64,000 nucleotides of DNA from Acinetobacter geminorum (GTDB lineage: Bacteria > Pseudomonadota > Gammaproteobacteria > Pseudomonadales > Moraxellaceae): positions 62,001-126,000 of the forward strand of contig NZ_JABELE010000010.1 of assembly GCF_013009345.1 (NCBI RefSeq), read 5' to 3'. Shown piece after piece: positions 56,068-64,000 of this stretch. Position numbers and translations under genes: made by a program. Position 1 is the stretch's first letter. Each line of letters begins with the position of its first letter. The notes under the pieces are model-generated. The model ran no database searches and was not told the origin of the DNA. It saw nothing but the letters and a program-made list of their open reading frames with translations.

Positions 56068-56399
56068 AGTGGGCAAATAGCTTGGTTAAAACGATGCGAT
56101 AATGAAGAAAAACCTAAGTAAGGTCAATGGATTTTAACGAATTTATTGGCTTTTTGGTTGACCTAAAATGTAGCTAATATTGCACAATAATAGATCAATA
56201 AAAATAAAAAGATAAATGACTATTTCTTATTTTTAAGTAGTTTTTCTAAAAATAAGTTTTTGATAATTAAGATAAATAAAATAATTTAAAATAAGTATTG
56301 TTAAAATTGATGGAAAGGGATTTAATATTTTGCTGCTAAATGATGCATTTAAAAATGTATTGCACCAATTTAATTCATTACTATGCTGAGGACCGTGCA
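56068..56399. promoter_or_regulatory. A/T-rich region between rsxB and gdhA
   Basis: About 330 bases holding both promoters. A possible gdhA promoter is TTGATA at 56260-56265 with TAATTT 16 bases on. An ATG at 56340 opens the gdhA frame but is not the likely start. No further gene or RNA was seen. Confidence 0.35.
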
Positions 56400-57743
56400 T
56401 TGAAATACAACAACCTGAATGAATTCCTGAATTACGTGCAAGCGCGTGATCCGCATCAACCTGAGTTCTTGCAAGCTGTAGAAGAAGTCATGACAAGTTT
56501 GTGGCCATTTATTGAAAAAAATCCAGAATATGCAGAGCAGGGATTGCTAGAACGTTTGGTTGAACCTGAGCGTGTGATTCAATTCCGTGTTTCATGGATG
56601 GATGATCAAGGCCAGACTCAAGTTAACCGAGCTTTCCGCGTTCAATACAATTCAGCAATTGGTCCATTCAAAGGTGGGATGCGTTTCCATCCATCCGTCA
56701 ATCTATCAATTTTAAAATTTTTAGGTTTTGAACAAACTTTTAAAAACTCACTTACTACCTTACCAATGGGTGGAGGGAAAGGTGGTTCAGATTTTGATCC
56801 TAAAGGTAAATCTGATGCTGAAATTATGCGCTTCTGTCAAGCATTAATCATTGAGCTTTATCGCCATTTAGGACCAAATACGGATATTCCTGCGGGTGAC
56901 ATTGGTGTGGGGGCACGTGAAGTTGGTTATATGGCAGGCATGATGAAAAAGCTGAGTAACGACACCGCTTGTGTCTTTACCGGTAAGGGAATTTCATTTG
57001 GGGGTAGCTTGATGCGCCCTGAAGCAACTGGTTATGGTACGGTTTATTTTGCAGAAGAAATGCTAAAAGCCCGCGGACAATCTTTTGCTGGTAAAACAGT
57101 TTCTGTTTCAGGTTCTGGTAACGTCGCACAATATGCAGCAGAAAAAGCGATGTTCTTAGGGGCAAAAGTTGTTACTTTGTCGGACTCAAGCGGCACAGTT
57201 TATTTAAAAAATGGTTTTACAGATGAGTTGCTTGCTGAAGTAATGGAACTGAAAAACGTTAAACGTGGTCGTATTTCCGAGTTTGCTTCTAAACATGGTT
57301 TTGAATATTTTGAAGGAAAAACGCCTTGGCATATTCCTGTTGATATTGCTTTGCCATGTGCTACACAAAATGAATTAACGGGTGAAGACGCTAAAACACT
57401 TATTTCTAACGGTGTCATTTGTGTAGCTGAAGGTGCTAATATGCCATCAACACTTGAAGCAGTTGAACACTTTATCGAAGCTAAAATTTTGTATGCGCCA
57501 GGTAAAGCATCTAATGCGGGTGGTGTGGCAACTTCTGGTTTAGAAATGTCTCAAAATGCAATTCGTTTAAGCTGGACCCATGCTGAGGTCGATGAACGCT
57601 TACATGCAATTATGAAAGACATTCATGCCAACTGTGTTAGATACGGTACTAAAGAAGACGGTACTGTGAACTATGTGGATGGTGCCAATATTGCAGGTTT
57701 TGTAAAAGTTGCTGATGCAATGCTTGCCCAAGGTATTTTCTAA
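56400..57743 (+). CDS. gdhA: NADP-specific glutamate dehydrogenase
   Basis: Assimilates ammonia into glutamate with NADPH. I place the start at TTG 56400: it gives exactly 447 residues, the E. coli GdhA length, begins with the alignable KYNNLNEFLNYVQARDP, and has GAGG nine bases upstream. The ATG at 56340 would add 20 residues foreign to the family. Substrate-binding KGGMRFHPSVN, catalytic Lys in PMGGGKGG, and cofactor motif VSGSGNVAQYAAEKA are clear. Monocistronic. Confidence 0.93.
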   Translation: MKYNNLNEFLNYVQARDPHQPEFLQAVEEVMTSLWPFIEKNPEYAEQGLLERLVEPERVIQFRVSWMDDQGQTQVNRAFRVQYNSAIGPFKGGMRFHPSVNLSILKFLGFEQTFKNSLTTLPMGGGKGGSDFDPKGKSDAEIMRFCQALIIELYRHLGPNTDIPAGDIGVGAREVGYMAGMMKKLSNDTACVFTGKGISFGGSLMRPEATGYGTVYFAEEMLKARGQSFAGKTVSVSGSGNVAQYAAEKAMFLGAKVVTLSDSSGTVYLKNGFTDELLAEVMELKNVKRGRISEFASKHGFEYFEGKTPWHIPVDIALPCATQNELTGEDAKTLISNGVICVAEGANMPSTLEAVEHFIEAKILYAPGKASNAGGVATSGLEMSQNAIRLSWTHAEVDERLHAIMKDIHANCVRYGTKEDGTVNYVDGANIAGFVKVADAMLAQGIF

Positions 57744-57752
57744 GATATAAAT

Positions 57753-57786
57753 AAAAAAATCCGATGCATAAGCATCGGATTTTTTT
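57753..57786. terminator. Terminator between gdhA and the META lipoprotein gene
   Basis: A-run, then a 9-bp stem (57759-57767 with 57772-57780), 4-base loop and T run, usable from both sides. Confidence 0.92.
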
Positions 57787-57797
57787 AGTCTAAAAAC

Positions 57798-58907
57798 TTA
57801 TTTTTTAGGTTTTTTAACTAACTCTTGTTCTACAACCATATCTAATACATCTGCTTGACTAGATTGGTCTGCAGCTGGGTTTTTCACTTCAAAACGTTTT
57901 ACACGCAAAATTACGCGTTGGTCTGGTTTGTGTTCAAAACCTTCGATTTGACCGTAATATAATGACCAGTTTTTGTCAGCGTAAGTTTTAACGCCTTTGT
58001 CATCATATTTAATTTCACGAACTTGCATACAAGTTTGTGGCGCAACACCAGTACAAGATTTAGTTTCTGAAGCAACTTCTAGGAAAACTGTTTTTCCTTC
58101 AGATTGATATTTTGCTTCAGGTGTCATTTTACCTGTGAAGGTATATTTCTGGCCTTGAGCATCAGATACTGTCAATGTGGGTTGATCAACATTTGTAGTA
58201 TTGAGTTCAAACGGAATTGCACGTTTTTGGAAGAGGCTGCTAGAGAACTGTTCCTGTTTCATTAAAGCAGGTTCACATGCCATCATCGTCGACATTACGT
58301 CTGTCGTTACAATCGTATTGTTTTCAACTTTCCAGGTTGTGCCTTGGCGGTTACAACCTGTTGCGATAGATAGACGATCATTTGTAAAGTTAAGAACGAT
58401 TGGCTTTTTAGTATTTTCAGGCTGATATGACCAAGAGTAATCTGTTAAAGCTTGAGTATTAACTGCTTTTTGACCTTGGAAAATGTGTTTTTGACCAGTT
58501 TTATCTGTCACCGTTAAAATCACTTGACCATTAGTGTTGCTAATTTCGATTGGTAATTTTGCTTCGTTGAAGATGCTATTCGACAATTGTTCTTGTTTCA
58601 TTAAATCATCTTGGCAAGCCATTCTAGTTGAAACAAGATTAGAAGTAACAAGTTGGTTACCTTCAACTTTCCAAGTACCGCCTTGGCCATTACAACCTGT
58701 ATTGATTGCTAATTTACCATCTGCATTAAAGTTAAGAATAAGTGGCTTAGATGCTTTTACATTTTGATAAGTCCATGCATATTCACCTAAAGTGGTTGCA
58801 AGGTTTTGTTGTTGCTCAGATACAATTGGAGCAGGAGTATTAGTAACTGTTTGACACGCCATCAAAGAAAAAGGTAATAACGCAAGAATTAAATATTTAA
58901 TTTTCAT
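57798..58907 (-). CDS. Lipoprotein with two tandem META domains and a DUF4377-like end
   Basis: 369-residue envelope lipoprotein (lipobox LMAC, Cys18). Residues about 38-147 and 148-262 are repeats of one META (DUF306) domain: LILNFNADGKLAINTGCNGQG with LVSTRMACQDDLMKQEQ in the first, IVLNFTNDRLSIATGCNRQG with VMSTMMACEPALMKQEQ in the second. Each keeps its cysteine pair, probably a disulfide. The last part (about 280-360) resembles DUF4377, with SCTGVAPQTCMQVREI. META proteins such as HslJ respond to stress; function here is unknown. Confidence 0.85.
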   Translation of the reverse strand: MKIKYLILALLPFSLMACQTVTNTPAPIVSEQQQNLATTLGEYAWTYQNVKASKPLILNFNADGKLAINTGCNGQGGTWKVEGNQLVTSNLVSTRMACQDDLMKQEQLSNSIFNEAKLPIEISNTNGQVILTVTDKTGQKHIFQGQKAVNTQALTDYSWSYQPENTKKPIVLNFTNDRLSIATGCNRQGTTWKVENNTIVTTDVMSTMMACEPALMKQEQFSSSLFQKRAIPFELNTTNVDQPTLTVSDAQGQKYTFTGKMTPEAKYQSEGKTVFLEVASETKSCTGVAPQTCMQVREIKYDDKGVKTYADKNWSLYYGQIEGFEHKPDQRVILRVKRFEVKNPAADQSSQADVLDMVVEQELVKKPKK

Positions 58908-59043
58908 TTAAAAACTTCAAGTAAAAAACAACAGTAATAAGCTTAAAACATTCAAAAAAAAAGAAAATGTAAACATTTGATTGTTTCGGTTTTTAAAATG
59001 TATAAGTTTGTAAATTATTCTAATTTTCAACAAAAATAATGGT

Positions 59044-59064
59044 ATACCCCGCAAAACGGGGTAT
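59044..59064 (-). terminator. Hairpin after the dioxygenase gene
   Basis: 8-bp perfect stem (59044-59051 with 59057-59064), 5-base loop. The following T run on the minus strand is interrupted. Confidence 0.65.
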
Positions 59065-59074
59065 TTCTTAATAA

Positions 59075-59851
59075 TTAATCAAAACGATAGATGTCCATTC
59101 CTAATGAGCCCATTGTGAAGCTACTATGAACAATCGTAAAGCGATTGCCTGTACCCATAGCAAAAAACAAAGGTGCAAAATGTTCAAGCGTAGGGTGGTT
59201 GCGTTTTACGTAAGGTAGTGTTTGCCAGTCTAAAACTCCATCATAATCTTGATGGGAAAGCTTATTAACGACAGTATTTCTAAATGTTGAAGCCCATTCA
59301 GGAACTTTAGAGTTGTCGCCTTGCCAAGATAACTCTGCAAGATTATGAGTAATACTTCCCGAACCAATGAGTAAAATTTGTTCGTCACGTAAAGGGGCGA
59401 GCGTTTGTCCTATACGATAAATTTCTTGTGCGCTTAAATTTGATGGCAAAGAAATTTCAACTACAGGAATGTCTGCCTCTGGATACATATGCAATAAAGG
59501 CATCCACACGCCATGATCACGAGGACGTGTACTGTTGGCATGTGCAACAAAGTGAGCATCGGCCAATAATTTTAAGATTTCTTCTGCTAATGCTGGATCG
59601 CCAGGCGCACTGTAGCGAATTTCATATAACTCTTTAGGAAATCCACGGAAGTCATGCCACGTTTCAGGACGAGTAGAAATGCTCACTTCAAGTGCTTTAC
59701 TTTCCCAGTGCGCAGACATCACAATAATTGCCTTTGGTATAGGAAGATTTGTGCCTAGACGGTGTAGAGCAGGTCCCACTTGTTCTGGATCAAGTGCAAG
59801 CATGGGTGAACCATGTGAAATAAACAGTCCGGGAAGGGTTTGTAGTTCCAT
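59075..59851 (-). CDS. DODA-type extradiol ring-cleavage dioxygenase family protein
   Basis: 258-residue cytosolic metalloenzyme of the YgiD/4,5-DOPA dioxygenase group. LFISHGSPMLALDPEQ and IVMSAHWESKALEVS hold metal-binding histidines, and LLIGSGSITHNLAEL the C-terminal one. Class III extradiol enzymes use Fe(II), while YgiD members may use zinc. The natural substrate is unknown; a DOPA-like catechol is inferred from family name only. Confidence 0.88.
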   Translation of the reverse strand: MELQTLPGLFISHGSPMLALDPEQVGPALHRLGTNLPIPKAIIVMSAHWESKALEVSISTRPETWHDFRGFPKELYEIRYSAPGDPALAEEILKLLADAHFVAHANSTRPRDHGVWMPLLHMYPEADIPVVEISLPSNLSAQEIYRIGQTLAPLRDEQILLIGSGSITHNLAELSWQGDNSKVPEWASTFRNTVVNKLSHQDYDGVLDWQTLPYVKRNHPTLEHFAPLFFAMGTGNRFTIVHSSFTMGSLGMDIYRFD

Positions 59852-59963
59852 TTCATTACACCTGAGTTGAAAAGCAGAATAATAGGTATTATGCCAAAAT
59901 CAGGACATGATAAAAGTATCCAGATTTCAACGGATTGTTCTTAAAATGAAACGTTTGTTCCTT

Positions 59964-60443
59964 TTATGCACGGTGGTAGGGATGATTGTGATTAATACTC
60001 ATGGCTCGATATAGTTGCTCGATTAATAAAACACGTACTAAAGGATGAGGCATCGTAAGTTTTGAAAGTGACCAATGCCAAGCGGCAGCTTTTCGTACTT
60101 GATCTGACAAACCATCTGGACCGCCGATAGCAAGTGCTACATCATTGCCCTCAAGCATCCATTGTTTCATTGTGTCAGCTAATTTCTCTGTACTCAGTTC
60201 CCGACCACCAACTTCTAGAGCAATTAAGGTTTCATTCGGTTTTAAAGCATTTAAAATGCTTTCGCCTTCAATTTGGCAATATTTTAAAATATCTGCTTCT
60301 GAATCATTCTTACCACGTTTGGCCATAGGTAGTTCAATAACTTGGGTTTGAACAAAAGGTTGGATGCGTTTGAAATAATCTTCAAAACCAGTAAGAACCC
60401 AAGCAGGCATTTTTTGACCAATGGTCAGAATACGAATTTTCAT
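59964..60443 (-). CDS. rlmH: 23S rRNA (pseudouridine-1915 N3)-methyltransferase
   Basis: SPOUT-class methyltransferase acting on assembled 70S ribosomes. 159 residues, typical size. MKIRILTIGQKMPAWVLTGF start, LALEVGGRELSTE-like core and the knot with LAIGGPDGLSDQVRKAA and LTMPHPLVRVLLIEQLYRA. It lies downstream of the candidate sRNA and lon. Confidence 0.96.
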   Translation of the reverse strand: MKIRILTIGQKMPAWVLTGFEDYFKRIQPFVQTQVIELPMAKRGKNDSEADILKYCQIEGESILNALKPNETLIALEVGGRELSTEKLADTMKQWMLEGNDVALAIGGPDGLSDQVRKAAAWHWSLSKLTMPHPLVRVLLIEQLYRAMSINHNHPYHRA

Positions 60444-60520
60444 GTTATCTATTCATTCAAAAACAGCTGGCGCATTATACCTGAGTAATGAAAGCATCTG
60501 ACGATCTAAAAGACAGGCAT

Positions 60521-60658
60521 AAAAAACGCAGTCCAAAAAACGGTGTTGGACTGCGATCAAATGATCATCTGTCTGGAGTTCAGATGATCATAGAGAATAT
60601 AAACAAGGCTATCTAAGAATTAGACAGTTAAGAGTACTCATTTATTTAAATACTCTTA
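60521..60658 (-). ncRNA. Candidate small RNA between lon and rlmH, ~138 nt
   Basis: On the minus strand a promoter-like TTGAAA (60692-60687) and CATAAT (60670-60665), 16 bases apart, would start an RNA near 60658. The RNA would form stem-loop 1 (60651-60658 with 60629-60636), a perfect 11-bp stem-loop 2 (60581-60591 with 60561-60571) and a terminator (60547-60555 with 60527-60535) followed by six T residues. The lon terminator lies just upstream at 60711-60734, so this RNA would be separate from lon. No ORF of note is inside. The alternative is an rlmH leader with an attenuator. Confidence 0.6.
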
Positions 60659-60664
60659 TTACCT

Positions 60665-60692
60665 ATTATGAGGATGGTTGGATATTTTTCAA
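60665..60692 (-). promoter_or_regulatory. Predicted promoter of the candidate sRNA
   Basis: TTGAAA and CATAAT read on the minus strand with a 16-base spacer; the former matches TTGACA at 5 of 6 and the latter TATAAT at 5 of 6. Confidence 0.5.
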
Positions 60693-60710
60693 TCAAATTA
60701 TGTAACAAAA

Positions 60711-60734
60711 AAAAGAGAGCCCAAGCTCTCTTTT
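60711..60734 (-). terminator. Terminator after lon
   Basis: AAAGAGAGC and GCTCTCTTT form a 10-bp stem with a 4-base loop, followed on the minus strand by eight T residues. Confidence 0.9.
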
Positions 60735-60747
60735 TCCATATTTTTAA

Positions 60748-63177
60748 TTAGTGACGTGCTGCTTTTGAGCCTTCCACCGGTTTTACAATCGGTGTTTTAG
60801 GTAAAGGTTTTGGCATCGAAACTAATGCTAAAGGCAAGATGTCATCAATACTTTTCACAGCTTTGATTTCCAAACCTTCTTTAACATTCGCAGGAATTTC
60901 TGCTAAGTCTCGAACGTTGTCTTGAGGAATAAAGACAAGCTTGATTCCACCACGGTGTGCTGCAAGAAGTTTTTCTTTTAAGCCACCAATACGCATTGCA
61001 CGACCACCTAAGCTTGTTTCACCAGTCATTGCAATATCAGGACGAATTGCAATACCTGTAAATGCTGATACAAGCGCAGTTGTTAATGCTAAACCAGCAG
61101 ATGGACCATCTTTTGGTGTTGCACCTTCAGGTAAGTGAACGTGTACATCAGTTTCTTCAAAACGAGAAGCTTCAATACCTAACTCATCGGCACGTGTACG
61201 CACTAAAGTCATTGCTGTAGTAATAGATTCTTTCATTACGTCACCGAGCGAACCAGTCGTAATGAATTTACCTTTACCTTTGACAGCTGCAACTTCAATT
61301 GTAAGTAATTCACCACCTACAGATGTCCAAGCTAGACCATTTACGCGTCCTACTTGTGCTTCATCTTCTGCGATACCGAAGTCAAACTTGTGTGGACCTA
61401 AGTATTCTGGAAGATTGGCAGAAGTCACATCAAGTTGTAAGTTTTTAGACTTTTTACTTACTGCTTCTTTTACCACTTTACGCGCAATTTTAGATACTTC
61501 ACGTTCTAAACTACGTACACCAGCTTCACGTGTATAACGCTGAACAATGTCACGAATCGCTTCTTCATGAATTGTTAACTCTTTTGGACGTAGACCATTG
61601 TTCTTAATTGCTTTTGGAACAAGGTAACGTTCAGCAATGTTAACTTTCTCATCTTCGGTATAACCCGGTAGACGAATAACTTCCATACGGTCAAGCAAGG
61701 CTTCTGGAATATTCATACTGTTTGCAGTACAGATGAACATCACTTCAGATAGGTCAAGATCAAGATCTAAATAGTGATCGTTGAACTTACTGTTTTGTGA
61801 TGGATCTAATACTTCAAGCAATGCAGAAGCAGGATCGCCACGGTAGTCTTGCGCCATCTTGTCAATTTCGTCGAGTAAGAACAATGGGTTCTTCACGCCA
61901 ACTTTTGTTAAAGATTGCACAATTTTACCTGGCATCGCACCAATATAAGTACGACGGTGACCACGAATTTCTGCTTCGTCACGTACACCACCAAGTGCCA
62001 TACGAACAAATTCACGACCAGTTGCTTTCGCGACAGACTCACCAAGTGAGGTTTTACCTACACCAGGAGGGCCTACTAAACATAGAATCGGACCTTTGAG
62101 CTTTTTAACACGCGACTGAACAGCTAAGTATTCAACAATACGGTCTTTTACGTCATCTAAGCCGTAGTGATCTGTATCGAGAATTTCCTGTGCTTTCGCA
62201 AGGTTGATACTCACTTTGCTCGCTTTATTCCACGGTGTATCTAAAATTACTTCTAGATAGTTACGTACAACAGCTGCTTCACTAGACGCTGGTTGCATTG
62301 CTTTAAGCTTACGGAACTCAGCTTCAGCTTTTTTACGTACGTGTTCAGGTAAATCAGCTTCAGCAAGACGTTTCTCTATTTCAGCAACGTCATCTTCAGC
62401 ACCGCCATTCATGTCAGAAAGTTCACGTTGAATGACTTTCATTTTTTCATTTAGAAAGTATTCACGTTGATTTTTTTCCATTTGGCGTTTTACGCTGTCA
62501 TGCAAAGTTTGTTCAATTTGCTGTTCAGCAGATTGATTTACCAAGTAGCTCATAAGCTCTTGCAAATGTGCTTCAAACTCATCGTGCTCTAAAAACTTCT
62601 GTTTAATTTCAATATTTAGAGGCACACGTGTTGCTACGAAGAACATGAGTTGTAGCAAGTCTTCAATTTTATTAGCCGCAGCAACGAGTTCGCGTGCATT
62701 ACGTAATTTTGCTTCAGCATATTGAGCAAATAAAGTACGCAACTCTTGCAAACGAGTTTCTTGAGTAGCTTTATCTACGTTAATTGTCATTGGACTTAAG
62801 CTGTGTTCAGCAGTCAAATGGCTATCTTCATCGATAATCTTTTCAAGTTTAGAGCGATGTAAACCTTCAATAAGTACTTTAATGCAGTTTTCATCATTCT
62901 CATGATTTACGACTTGAACAATCTTAGCGACAGTTCCGTACTGATAAAGGTTATCGTGATCAATTTCTTCTGTAAGCGAATCTTTTTGCGCAACTACAAA
63001 TACTAAATTGTCACTGTTACGAGCCACATCAACTGCATTGATCGATTTTTCACGACCCACGAATAACGCAATTTGCATGTGTGGGTAGACCACTACATCA
63101 CGTAACGCTAAAAGTGGTAATACACTTGGAACCTGAGGCTCTAAGTCAGTTTTTTCATTCATAATAAGTTCAGACAT
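60748..63177 (-). CDS. lon: ATP-dependent protease Lon
   Basis: Cytosolic AAA+ serine protease that degrades misfolded and regulatory proteins. From ATG 63177 (AGGAG upstream) it has 809 residues; a GTG at 63183 would add two. N-terminal substrate domain (about 20-210), long coiled-coil (KEMEKNQREYF-like region), Walker A GPPGVGKTSLG, Walker B PLFLLDEID, sensor TANSMNIP, and the catalytic Ser in PKDGPSAGLA with the Lys about 43 residues on. The C-terminal tail after the protease domain is basic and Pro-rich. Confidence 0.97.
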   Translation of the reverse strand: MSELIMNEKTDLEPQVPSVLPLLALRDVVVYPHMQIALFVGREKSINAVDVARNSDNLVFVVAQKDSLTEEIDHDNLYQYGTVAKIVQVVNHENDENCIKVLIEGLHRSKLEKIIDEDSHLTAEHSLSPMTINVDKATQETRLQELRTLFAQYAEAKLRNARELVAAANKIEDLLQLMFFVATRVPLNIEIKQKFLEHDEFEAHLQELMSYLVNQSAEQQIEQTLHDSVKRQMEKNQREYFLNEKMKVIQRELSDMNGGAEDDVAEIEKRLAEADLPEHVRKKAEAEFRKLKAMQPASSEAAVVRNYLEVILDTPWNKASKVSINLAKAQEILDTDHYGLDDVKDRIVEYLAVQSRVKKLKGPILCLVGPPGVGKTSLGESVAKATGREFVRMALGGVRDEAEIRGHRRTYIGAMPGKIVQSLTKVGVKNPLFLLDEIDKMAQDYRGDPASALLEVLDPSQNSKFNDHYLDLDLDLSEVMFICTANSMNIPEALLDRMEVIRLPGYTEDEKVNIAERYLVPKAIKNNGLRPKELTIHEEAIRDIVQRYTREAGVRSLEREVSKIARKVVKEAVSKKSKNLQLDVTSANLPEYLGPHKFDFGIAEDEAQVGRVNGLAWTSVGGELLTIEVAAVKGKGKFITTGSLGDVMKESITTAMTLVRTRADELGIEASRFEETDVHVHLPEGATPKDGPSAGLALTTALVSAFTGIAIRPDIAMTGETSLGGRAMRIGGLKEKLLAAHRGGIKLVFIPQDNVRDLAEIPANVKEGLEIKAVKSIDDILPLALVSMPKPLPKTPIVKPVEGSKAARH

Positions 63178-63621
63178 GGGCACTCCTAATGAGTGACAAC
63201 GAGGTTGCCATGTTTTTTATAGTGATGTGTATTTCAAAAATTACAAGGGCCTCTCTATAGAAAATGTGGAAAAAATGACTAATTTAGTCAACTTTTTTAT
63301 TAAAATATTATGAATCAACGGATTAATTCTTAAGAAGAATACAATTTTGTAGAAAGGATAGGTAATTTAGCTTAATAATTATGAAATATTCATGTGGTAA
63401 AAAAGACGTTTGGATGGAAAATAACCATTTTCTTGTGTCATTTATCGGCATTGTATAATTAACAATAATGCAAAACTTATTTAATATTGAACGTTAAATA
63501 GCCATGTTAATATAAGTTGGTAAATCGGTCTGTCACGTAGAAGTAACCACCCTTAGGGTGGTTACTTTTATGATTTTAGGGGCATTAAAAACTTAAGACT
63601 AATTTTAATTTTCTATAAATA
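63178..63621. other. Intergenic region upstream of lon
   Basis: About 440 bases without a convincing gene. It must hold the lon promoter; I see no clear sigma-32 site. On the plus strand it carries a TATAAT box at 63454-63459 and a strong hairpin at 63541-63567, described separately. Confidence 0.4.
63454..63575 (+). ncRNA. Possible plus-strand small RNA ending in a strong hairpin
   Basis: A perfect TATAAT (63454-63459), with a weak TTGTGT 15 bases upstream, would start an RNA near 63466. A perfect 12-bp stem with a 3-base loop (63541-63552 with 63556-63567) then a T-rich tail would end it, giving about 110 nt. No plus-strand gene explains this hairpin. The hairpin may instead serve the minus-strand cyclo-ligase gene, though the tail on that strand is not T-rich. 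Confidence 0.3.
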
Positions 63622-64000
63622 TTATCTTTTAAAATAATAAATATGTTGAGGGGTGAGTAAAGCATCTAAGGGTTGATCCCAACTTTGACGTTTTAAAGTA
63701 TGTTCAATAAATTGAAATTGATGAGCCATTCCCAAACGATAAGGCTTATGTTTTGCACTAGCCAATGTACGGTCATAATAGCCGCCTCCCATACCAATAC
63801 GCGTACCGTATTGGTCACAAGCTAAAAGTGGCATGAGCAATAAATCAAGTTTAGATACATGTTTTCCTCTTGTTGCCATGGGTTCTTTCATACCCAATGG
63901 ATGATGAGAAAAACGTCGATTTACATATTGGTTTTTAGATATTCTTACCCAGACTAAACGTTGGTTCATAGAACAAATCATAGGTAAATAAACTTGTTTA
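63622..64000 (-). CDS. 5-formyltetrahydrofolate cyclo-ligase (5' part outside window)
   Basis: C-terminal ~126 residues of the enzyme that converts 5-formyl-THF to 5,10-methenyl-THF using ATP. The frame continues past base 64000 without a start, upstream residues reading KQVYLPMI. The ATP/substrate motif GTRIGMGGGYYDRTLA is diagnostic, and QPLDALLTPQ is near the end. In many proteobacteria 6S RNA lies just upstream of this gene; that side is outside the window. Confidence 0.9.
   Translation of the reverse strand, partial: KQVYLPMICSMNQRLVWVRISKNQYVNRRFSHHPLGMKEPMATRGKHVSKLDLLLMPLLACDQYGTRIGMGGGYYDRTLASAKHKPYRLGMAHQFQFIEHTLKRQSWDQPLDALLTPQHIYYFKR

Noticed and set aside
61797..62099. 100-codon ORF antisense to lon, with similar antisense ORFs in aceA, ureC and lysS
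   Set aside because: Codon-bias shadows of strongly conserved genes on the other strand; no ribosome sites.
63178..63300. Sigma-32 promoter before lon
   Set aside because: A CTTGTAA-like -35 exists, but no CCCCAT-type -10 box was found at the right distance.
63380..63457. 25-codon plus-strand ORF upstream of lon
   Set aside because: No ribosome site at a usable distance and no recognisable features.
63541..63567. 6S RNA gene near the cyclo-ligase gene
   Set aside because: 6S RNA normally lies upstream of this gene, which here is beyond the right edge; the hairpin lies downstream and does not resemble the long 6S fold.
1..64000. Search for CRISPR arrays, prophage, insertion sequences, tRNA and rRNA genes
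   Set aside because: No regularly spaced repeats, transposase or integrase motifs, or tRNA-like or rRNA-like sequence were seen by eye.

Overview
The window is chromosomal DNA of an Acinetobacter of the A. baumannii type. Base composition is low-GC gammaproteobacterial. The rubA-rubB-estB-oxyR gene order is the one described in Acinetobacter, and the urease, Wzi, long-form isocitrate lyase, lone soluble RsxB-nth, adk and lon genes all fit. I see no rRNA, tRNA, prophage, insertion sequence or CRISPR array. Gene density is high and most gene ends carry a Rho-independent hairpin. Assignments rest on motifs and remembered family features, not on database searches.

Layout. 1-7.9 kb: the end of a PiT phosphate transporter, D-serine ammonia-lyase (dsdA), a large unrecognised Rossmann-like protein, a tiny lipoprotein, then a decayed arylsulfatase and its formylglycine-generating maturase, and a rhomboid protease. 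8-19.3 kb: nfuA, a TonB-dependent receptor behind a possible Fur box, an unrecognised 335-residue protein, a secreted hydrolase, carbonic anhydrase, tesA divergent from ybbA-ybbP, a second rhomboid and mtgA. 19.4-30.5 kb: ppk1, a SPOR protein, the rubA-rubB-estB-oxyR cluster, an SRPBCC protein, a YqiA-like esterase, lysS and wzi. 30.5-42.4 kb: cysD-cysN behind a short leader ORF, a DUF2239 protein with tandem repeats in its promoter, a CitMHS transporter, a CNNM/CorC protein, a LysR regulator, aceA, an NlpE-like lipoprotein and a small lipoprotein. 42.5-48.3 kb: ureD-ureABC-ureEFG-hupE/ureJ, with sigma-54-like sequences before ureD and before ureA. 48.4-64 kb: an envelope protein, rsmD-mrdA, a small beta-barrel-like protein, a DUF445 protein, adk, a 45-residue membrane protein, rsxB-nth, gdhA, a tandem-META lipoprotein, a DODA dioxygenase, rlmH, a candidate sRNA, lon and the 3' part of a 5-formyltetrahydrofolate cyclo-ligase gene.

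How genes work together. Urease structural genes, nickel-insertion chaperones and a HupE/UreJ nickel permease form a complete urea-to-ammonia module, and glutamate dehydrogenase lies in the same region. CysDN activates sulfate. Rubredoxin and its reductase pass electrons from NAD(P)H to alkane hydroxylase, which is not in the window. The sulfatase and its maturase are both visibly damaged, which suggests loss of organosulfate scavenging in this lineage.

Most notable signals: the paired sulfatase/maturase decay; a candidate minus-strand sRNA between lon and rlmH with promoter, three hairpins and terminator; two sigma-54-like promoters in the urease cluster; a 32-codon ORF overlapping the cysD start; a terminator-like hairpin between rubA and rubB; a three-way-junction RNA-like element at 4400-4497; a CysC-like vestige at the end of CysN; and a G8 tract in the TonB receptor gene.
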